Assembly (NCBI GenBank): GCA_964453665.1
Contig: CAYVQT010000100.1
Span: forward strand, 1 to 6,401
DNA length: 6,401 nt
DNA from: DAOUTY01 sp964453665
GTDB taxonomy: Bacteria > Chloroflexota > Dehalococcoidia > SZUA-161
Direction of reading: 5' to 3'
In this document: positions 3,601-6,401 of the stretch, piece after piece
Layout: each line of letters opens with the position of its first letter
How positions within the stretch are numbered: position 1 is the first letter of the stretch
The notes under the pieces: model-generated
Told to the model about the DNA's origin: nothing
The model's database searches: none
Seen by the model: the letters and a program-made list of their open reading frames with translations, nothing else
Translations under genes and position numbers: made by a program

Positions 3601-6401
3601 CCGCAAAGGGCACGAATTGAGCGGCTATATACAAGGTGAGATTGATCAAGATTTCAACGCGTTTCAACTGCTCGTTTACGAAGACCGGACGAGAGGCGAA
3701 AAAAACTTTCAGCATATGCTTAACGGAGAGGAATCAATTGGCACCGAATACAGGGTATTGAGGAAGGACGGTACCACCTTTCCCATTATTTTATATTCGA
3801 GCCTAATCGTTAAAGACAACCAACCAGCAGGGCTGAGATGTGTAGCCATAGACATCACCGAGCGCAAGCGGGCGGAGGAGGCGCTGCGGGAGAGCGAGGG
3901 AAAATATCGCACGCTGGTCGAGTCATCGCATGAATTAATTTTTTGCAAAGATAAGGGCGGACGATATCATACCGTTAATTATAATGCCGCTATCGGTCTA
4001 GGCGGCACGTGCATAGAAGATATTGTGGGTAAAACCGATTACGACCTTCTACCTGAAGAACAGGCCGACGCCCTGCGAAAAGTAGATGAATGGGTAATGG
4101 AGACTGGTGAGGACATGGAGGCCGAGGAGACCGTTCGTAATGCTCAAGGCGAAGACAGAATCTATTTGTCCCGCAAGTGGCCTTTATATGATAGCGAAGG
4201 CAGGGTAGAAGGTATTAGCTGCTTTGCTATGGACATAACCGGGCGGAAGCGGGCCGATAATCTAATTCACATCCAGCGCGACCTGGGTATAGAGCTCTGC
4301 AAAACGAGAAGGCTGGATGAGGCACTGCCTCTATGCCTCAATGCGGTGCTGAGGCCCTCGGAGATGGACTGCGGGGGGTTGTATCTCGTCGACGAGACAT
4401 CGGGTGCTCTGGACCTGGTAGTTCACAAGGGACTGCCCCCCAGTTTTGTCAGAGATGCCTCACACTATGCTGCCGATTCGGCCAGCACCCGGCTCGTAAT
4501 TGCGGGCAAACCGGTTTACTCCAGATATGATGAAATAGGTATTTCCCTGGACGAGAGTAAACAGCGTGAGGGACTGCGCGCCATCGCAGTAATTCCTATC
4601 TGTTATGAGAATCGAGTCATCGGATGTATAAACGTCGCCTCTCACACCCTTGATGACGTACCCCTTTATACCAGGGATTCGCTCGAAGCGACGGCCGCAC
4701 AAATCGGTAGCGCCATCGCCCTCCTGAAGGCCGAGGAGGCGCTGCATGAGAGCGAGGCGCGGTTCCGTCTTGCCAGCCAGATTGCCACCGACGTTGTCTA
4801 CGAAAGGGACATTCAAACAGGTGTAGCCACGTTCTATGGCGATGTGGATGCTCACCTGGGCTACGAGCCTGACGAGTTCCCGCGCTCAATTCAAGGCTGG
4901 ATAGACCATGTACACCCGGAGGACTTGCCCTGTGTGATTGATACGGCTCTAAATCAGCAGGGCGTGAACGGGGCGTTTTCCCTGGAGTACAGGATGAGAG
5001 GGAAGAACGCGTCGTATATTACCTGGCTAGACCGCTTCACAGTGGTCCCCGACGAAACGACGGGCAACCCGTCAAAGGTGATCGGGGCTGCTACCAACAT
5101 CACCTGGCGCAAGCGGGCAGAGGAGGCGCTGCGTGAGAGCGAGGCGCGGTTCAGATCAATCTTTGACGGCGCGGCTATCGGCATCGGGATAGTGGATATT
5201 ACCGGACAGCCGATTGAGATCAATCCAGCGCTGCAGAGGATGCTCGGCTATACGATCGAAGAACTGCGCGGTATGGCCTTCGCCGACTACCTGCACCCCG
5301 AGGACGCAACTATAGATTTACCTCTGTTCAAGGAGATGGCTGCGGGGAAACGCGATCAATACCAGGTCGAGAAGCGCCACATCCGAAAAGACGGCCGGAC
5401 AATCTGGAGCCGGATGACCCTCTCCGCCGCCCGCAGCCCCGACAGCAAGCTTGATTTCGCCATCGGCATGGTGGAAGACATCACCGAGCGCAAAATGGCA
5501 GAGGAAAACCTAAGGCAGTCCGAGGAGCGTTTCAGGTCGCTTATCGAAAACGCACTGGAGGTAGTCCTGATAATCGACAGCGAAGGGACCATAAAGTACG
5601 AAAGCCCGTCAGTAGAAAATATGCTCGGCTACAGGGTCAAAGATGTCATCGGCGAGAACAGCCTGAGCTTCGTTTGCGCGGAGGATATGCCTGATGCGGT
5701 CAATACATTCAATCAGTTGGTTAAAAATCCGGGTTCCACAGTGCATATCGAGGTGCGCGGCTACCACGCCGACGGCTCCTGCCGTACACTCGAAATTATA
5801 GGCCAAAACCTGCTCGATAATCCCGCCGTGGAAGGAATCGTCGTCAACTTCCGCGATGTCACTGAGCGCAAGCAGGCTGAGGATAAACTGGCAAAATACC
5901 GCCTCTATCTCGAGAGCCTCGTCGAGGAACGCACCCTAGAACTAATGGATATGGACGAGCAGCTTCAACAGGAGCTCATTGAGCGCAGGAAGAAAGAGGA
6001 GGAGTTAAAGATAAAGGACAATGCCATGGCCTCCTCGATCAATGCGGTAGCCATTGGCAACCTTGAAGGTAAACTGACATACGTAAACCGGTCTTTTATC
6101 GACCTCTGGGGATACGATAACGATGAGGAGGTCCTGGGAAGACCTTCAGAGGAATTCCTGAAGATAACCAGGAAAGCGGAAGCGCTGTTTGAAGCATTTC
6201 GCGAGAGACAGTCCTGGGGGGGGGAGCTATCCGCGAGGAGAAAGGACGGCTCAACCTTCGATGTACTGGTATCGGCAAGCACGGTTAAAGACGAGGCCGG
6301 CAATCCTACCTGCCTCATGGCCTCTTTCGTGGACATATCCGAGCAAAAGCAGGTGAAGGACAACCTGCAAAAACTCTACAGGCAGGAGAAGAAACTGCGG
6401 C
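617..6401 (+). CDS. Giant multi-PAS/GAF sensor protein, probable histidine kinase, 3' end outside window
   Basis: The frame is open for 1928 codons from ATG 617 and leaves the window without a stop. Domain order by residue: PAS1 27-133, PAS2 149-262, PAS3 277-390, PAS4 404-515, GAF1 527-689, PAS5 704-822, PAS6 837-956, PAS7 971-1082, PAS8 1097-1209, GAF2 1216-1371, PAS9 1383-1497, PAS10 1512-1624, PAS11 1639-1750, coiled coil 1751-1800, PAS12 1801-1909, charged helix to 1928. Nearly every sensor module ends in a D-I/V-T-E-R-K-type motif followed by an amphipathic AEEALRESE linker, the usual PAS-to-PAS signalling helix. There is no signal peptide or membrane segment, so it should act in the cytoplasm. 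No LOV motif (NCRFLQ) is visible, so ligands are unknown. The start is chosen because GGAGG lies six bases upstream; an in-frame TGA at 545-547 limits any earlier start. Output as a histidine kinase is inferred from family architecture; the HisKA and ATPase parts are not seen. A GGDEF or other output is possible but less likely. Confidence 0.95.
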   Translation, partial: MAERKSTSQRQSCQSSPRVDIDSNPLNAFVESSTDGFILFDENLNLIAINPAGRKLVGLSTKAARASIGKNIRELIPDIKESGTYEQYLNVIKTGQPFHADDIVFDHDSSDIYLSIKAFKAGKGLGIIASDITGRRQAEETRLAAVKTVSDVIEAIPDALAILDIDGNLVHINSACIKMFGLKAEEVVGKNTLELPTMTPEDAEKGVQLMQEALETGESKAVDMMVYTKSGNQFPISAHGAIVKDAQGNPMYYVSIMRDITERKQAEEALKSSEERYRNLFEAAPASIILLDRDGQIIDINPYHLAHIANSEFSKEDFVGENIVMHPTVVNAGLSEDYRRLLTGKPFDKKDVYFPTLKTGRDGHFNVRGVPFLKDGEVISAIAIHEDITDSKRAEKALKDSEEFSSNLLSNSPTPMLVINPDTSLRYVNSAFEKLTGFSSAEIVGTKAPYTWWTEETIRKTGKDLQKAMHRGASRLVELFKKKNGERFWVEITSSPIRKNGDLQYYLSSWVDITERKRAEEELEERLRFEKLLSQISAMFVNLPAAQFDRRIEEGLSLIVDYLGLDRSTLFELSYDRATFIATHSWAVNGFEPIPTGITGDLLPYFASKVRRGETIMFSRLDDLPEKAANEKQLSLLQGLKANLTIPLKAGGSVLGAVAFGSFRSEQSWPDELVQRMQLVADVIASALVRKRAEEALRQSEERYRNVLNCSLDMVYRLDLRTSTYDYVSPASKEVLGYSPEEYLALGLQEASTLVHPDDVKTLVDNALSLVNPDEEANARNIEYRVKHKSLGYRWVSDHRSIIYDENNAPVSVVGSLRDVTERKLMDEALRESEARFRNVLDNSIDMAYRLNLATGKYDYISPSSTSVIGYSPELILEHGFDEPALLVHPDDRERLMENIISLITQPPGERKPSCIEYRFMTAEQGYRWVSDSRTVVYDENDMPVAVVGNFRDITEQKQAEEALRESEERFREMADLLPQVICEIDNKGILTFLNRKGHELSGYIQGEIDQDFNAFQLLVYEDRTRGEKNFQHMLNGEESIGTEYRVLRKDGTTFPIILYSSLIVKDNQPAGLRCVAIDITERKRAEEALRESEGKYRTLVESSHELIFCKDKGGRYHTVNYNAAIGLGGTCIEDIVGKTDYDLLPEEQADALRKVDEWVMETGEDMEAEETVRNAQGEDRIYLSRKWPLYDSEGRVEGISCFAMDITGRKRADNLIHIQRDLGIELCKTRRLDEALPLCLNAVLRPSEMDCGGLYLVDETSGALDLVVHKGLPPSFVRDASHYAADSASTRLVIAGKPVYSRYDEIGISLDESKQREGLRAIAVIPICYENRVIGCINVASHTLDDVPLYTRDSLEATAAQIGSAIALLKAEEALHESEARFRLASQIATDVVYERDIQTGVATFYGDVDAHLGYEPDEFPRSIQGWIDHVHPEDLPCVIDTALNQQGVNGAFSLEYRMRGKNASYITWLDRFTVVPDETTGNPSKVIGAATNITWRKRAEEALRESEARFRSIFDGAAIGIGIVDITGQPIEINPALQRMLGYTIEELRGMAFADYLHPEDATIDLPLFKEMAAGKRDQYQVEKRHIRKDGRTIWSRMTLSAARSPDSKLDFAIGMVEDITERKMAEENLRQSEERFRSLIENALEVVLIIDSEGTIKYESPSVENMLGYRVKDVIGENSLSFVCAEDMPDAVNTFNQLVKNPGSTVHIEVRGYHADGSCRTLEIIGQNLLDNPAVEGIVVNFRDVTERKQAEDKLAKYRLYLESLVEERTLELMDMDEQLQQELIERRKKEEELKIKDNAMASSINAVAIGNLEGKLTYVNRSFIDLWGYDNDEEVLGRPSEEFLKITRKAEALFEAFRERQSWGGELSARRKDGSTFDVLVSASTVKDEAGNPTCLMASFVDISEQKQVKDNLQKLYRQEKKLR
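695..2161 (+). other. PAS1-PAS4 sensor block (residues 27-515)
   Basis: Four PAS domains follow one another. Each shows the family pattern: an entry helix (for example FVESSTDG, VIEAIPDA, LFEAAPAS, LLSNSPTP), a first hairpin with a D/N-x-G or similar turn (LDIDGNLVHIN, LDRDGQIIDIN), an exit strand and a closing DIT motif near residues 131, 259, 387 and 512. PAS1 is the most divergent and ends in DITGRRQAEE. PAS4 carries a GTKAPYTWWTEE segment after its core helix, a variant seen in some PAS_9-like domains. PAS2 and PAS4 have ordinary alternating KSGNQFP and KKNGERFW strands. No cofactor-binding signature is evident. Confidence 0.88.
2195..2683 (+). other. GAF1 domain (residues 527-689)
   Basis: After the linker of PAS4 the protein changes fold. 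Residues 527-545 (LRFEKLLSQISAMFVNLPA) form the entry helix, then IVDYLGLDRSTLFEL with the Asp-Arg pair at 566-567 begins the sheet. The core ends with ANLTIPLKAGGSVLGAVAF and a long exit helix (LVQRMQLVADVIASALVRKRAEE). This helix-DR-sheet-helix order is typical of GAF domains placed between PAS domains in sensor kinases. No chromophore-type cysteine is apparent, so the ligand or dimerisation role is unknown. Confidence 0.85.
2726..3484 (+). other. PAS5-PAS6, tandemly duplicated PAS_3-type domains (residues 704-956)
   Basis: Two adjacent PAS domains match along their whole length at a period of 133 residues (399 bases). Both start with RNVL, share a DMxYRLxLxT hairpin followed by YDY(V/I)SP, then GYSPE, LVHPDD (His 756 and His 889), YRWVSD (Trp 795 and Trp 929), YDEN and a closing RD(V/I)TE motif. 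HPDD plus YRW is the signature of the PAS_3 subfamily. About half of the residues are identical by eye, so this is an internal duplication rather than two independently acquired domains. Confidence 0.88.
3497..3899 (+). repeat. Exact 25-bp linker repeat, copies 3497-3521 and 3875-3899
   Basis: The DNA for EEALRESE is identical over 25 bases in the linkers after PAS6 and after PAS7. The copies bracket exactly one PAS domain at a distance of 378 bases (126 codons), so recombination between them would delete or duplicate PAS7 in frame. Confidence 0.85.
3527..4243 (+). other. PAS7-PAS8 (residues 971-1209)
   Basis: PAS7 begins FREMADLLPQVICEIDNKG and has the RKDGT strand and IDITERK exit near residue 1079. 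PAS8 belongs to a recognisable PAS_4-like subtype: FCKDKGGRYHTVN, then EDIVGKTDYDLLPEEQA, then VDEWVMETGE, ending in MDITGRKRA near residue 1206. In that subtype the GKTDxDLxP and D-x-x-V-x-x-TG segments are strongly conserved. PAS8 runs directly into GAF2 without the usual EEALRESE linker. Confidence 0.86.
4262..4729 (+). other. GAF2 domain (residues 1216-1371)
   Basis: The segment starts with an entry helix (LIHIQRDLGIELCKT) followed by LDEALPLCLNAVL, MDCGGLYLVDE (Cys 1252), an HKGLPP turn, the AVIPICYENRVIGCINVAS strand pair and an exit helix (LEATAAQIGSAIALLKAEE). The order and the late IPI-x(6)-VIG-x-INVAS element are classic for GAF domains. It is only distantly similar to GAF1, so the two were not produced by a recent duplication. 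Its ligand cannot be read from the sequence. Confidence 0.86.
4733..5152 (+). repeat. 33-bp linker repeat with one mismatch, copies 4733-4765 and 5120-5152
   Basis: The DNA for EEAL(H/R)ESEARF after GAF2 and after PAS9 matches at 32 of 33 bases, the only change being CAT to CGT. The copies are 387 bases apart, a multiple of three, and bracket PAS9. Confidence 0.85.
4763..5866 (+). other. PAS9-PAS11 (residues 1383-1750)
   Basis: PAS9 is PAS_3-like, with YERDIQTG, HLGYEPDEF, a VHPEDL motif (His 1433), an EYRM strand and ITWLDR; its closing motif is altered to NITWRKRAEE. PAS10 has IFDGAAIGIGIVDITG, MLGYTIEEL, LHPEDA (His 1560), RHIRKDGRTIWSRM and EDITERK near residue 1621, a standard PAS_9/PAS_3 pattern. 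PAS11 starts FRSLIENALEVVLIIDSEG, has the SPSVENMLGY helix and closes with FRDVTERKQAED near residue 1747. PAS9 and PAS10 are entered by almost identical linkers. Confidence 0.87.
5867..6016 (+). other. Coiled-coil signalling helix (residues 1751-1800)
   Basis: Between PAS11 and PAS12 lies a strongly charged helical stretch with heptad-like leucines: LAKYRLYLESLVEERT, then LELMDMDEQLQQELIERR and KKEEELKIK. The sequence YLESLVEERTLEL followed by an ERR(K)-E-L repeat is a common pattern between late PAS domains and the final sensor or kinase part of multi-sensor histidine kinases. It probably transmits conformational signals in a parallel dimer. Confidence 0.8.
6017..6400 (+). other. PAS12 and start of the output-linking helix (residues 1801-1928)
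   Basis: PAS12 shows AVAIGNLEGKLTYVN, a DLWGYDNDEEVLGR helix, the SWGGELSARRKDGS strand pair and a closing FVDISEQKQ motif near residue 1906. The W-G-G-E codons contain a run of nine G. The domain is followed by VKDNLQKLYRQEKKLR, a helix that in related multi-PAS kinases leads straight into the dimerisation and phospho-acceptor (HisKA) helix. That identity is expectation from family architecture; no HELKTP-type H-box is in the window. Confidence 0.85.
6216..6224 (+). repeat. Nine-G homopolymer within the sensor gene
   Basis: Nine consecutive G bases cover the end of TGG, two GGG codons and the first base of GAG, coding W-G-G-E in PAS12. Nine is the in-frame length, because the PAS pattern continues correctly on both sides. 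Losing one G would meet TGA at 6354-6356; gaining one would meet TAA at 6286-6288. Confidence 0.9.

Larger units (their letters stand above)
2150..3881 (+). repeat. Exact 31-bp linker repeat, copies 2150-2180 and 3851-3881
   Basis: The DNA encoding DITERKRAEE plus one base is identical over 31 bases in the linkers that follow PAS4 and PAS7. The flanking bases differ at once on both sides. Identity at synonymous positions goes beyond what protein constraint needs. The entry spans both copies; only the two stated intervals are the repeat. Confidence 0.85.

Noticed and set aside
4460..4855. Minus-strand 131-residue frame that looks superficially protein-like.
   Set aside because: It is exactly antisense to GAF2 and PAS9 in codon register, where a long open antisense frame is expected; no family is recognised.
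2150..5152. Regularly spaced repeats that could suggest a CRISPR array.
   Set aside because: The repeats encode PAS linkers, spacing is several hundred bases, and the intervening DNA codes for protein domains.
5965..6363. Minus-strand 132-residue Ser-rich frame.
   Set aside because: Antisense to the coiled coil and PAS12; its Ser and Phe richness mirrors Glu, Lys and Arg codons of the sense strand.

Overview
The window is dominated by a single very large, uninterrupted plus-strand gene. It opens at 617 behind a strong ribosome binding site and is still open at base 6401 (1928 complete codons seen, no stop). It encodes a soluble multi-sensor protein made almost entirely of PAS domains: I count twelve, interrupted by two GAF domains. 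They are joined by near-identical helical linkers of the type DITERKRAEEALRESE. No catalytic output domain is inside the window. The tail is a coiled coil, a last PAS domain and a charged helix ending in QEKKLR, which is how hybrid or multi-PAS sensor histidine kinases look just before their HisKA/HATPase_c core. That core is predicted to lie immediately to the right.

Layout: 1-616 has no convincing gene. It holds a perfect 24-bp palindrome (30-53), a smaller palindrome (74-91), four 11-bp-spaced direct repeats (123-166) that resemble an OmpR/PhoB-family operator, and a possible structured leader (456-517). From 617 the order is PAS1-PAS4, GAF1, PAS5-PAS6 (a tandem duplication), PAS7-PAS8, GAF2, PAS9-PAS11, coiled coil, PAS12, helix. 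Most open frames on the minus strand within 617-6401 are shadows of this gene.

Organism: base composition is near 50% GC with mixed codon use. Giant soluble PAS/GAF kinases with this linker style are common in environmental Chloroflexota (Dehalococcoidia), Deltaproteobacteria-type lineages and methanogenic archaea. The strong GGAGG site suggests a bacterium, but nothing here fixes the phylum; a Dehalococcoidia-like source is only a guess.

I see no clearly new biological system. The points most worth checking are the 11-bp repeat array upstream, a nine-G tract late in the gene where slippage by one base either way would cut the protein off before its expected kinase core, and near-identical linker DNA that could let sensor modules be gained, lost or swapped by recombination.
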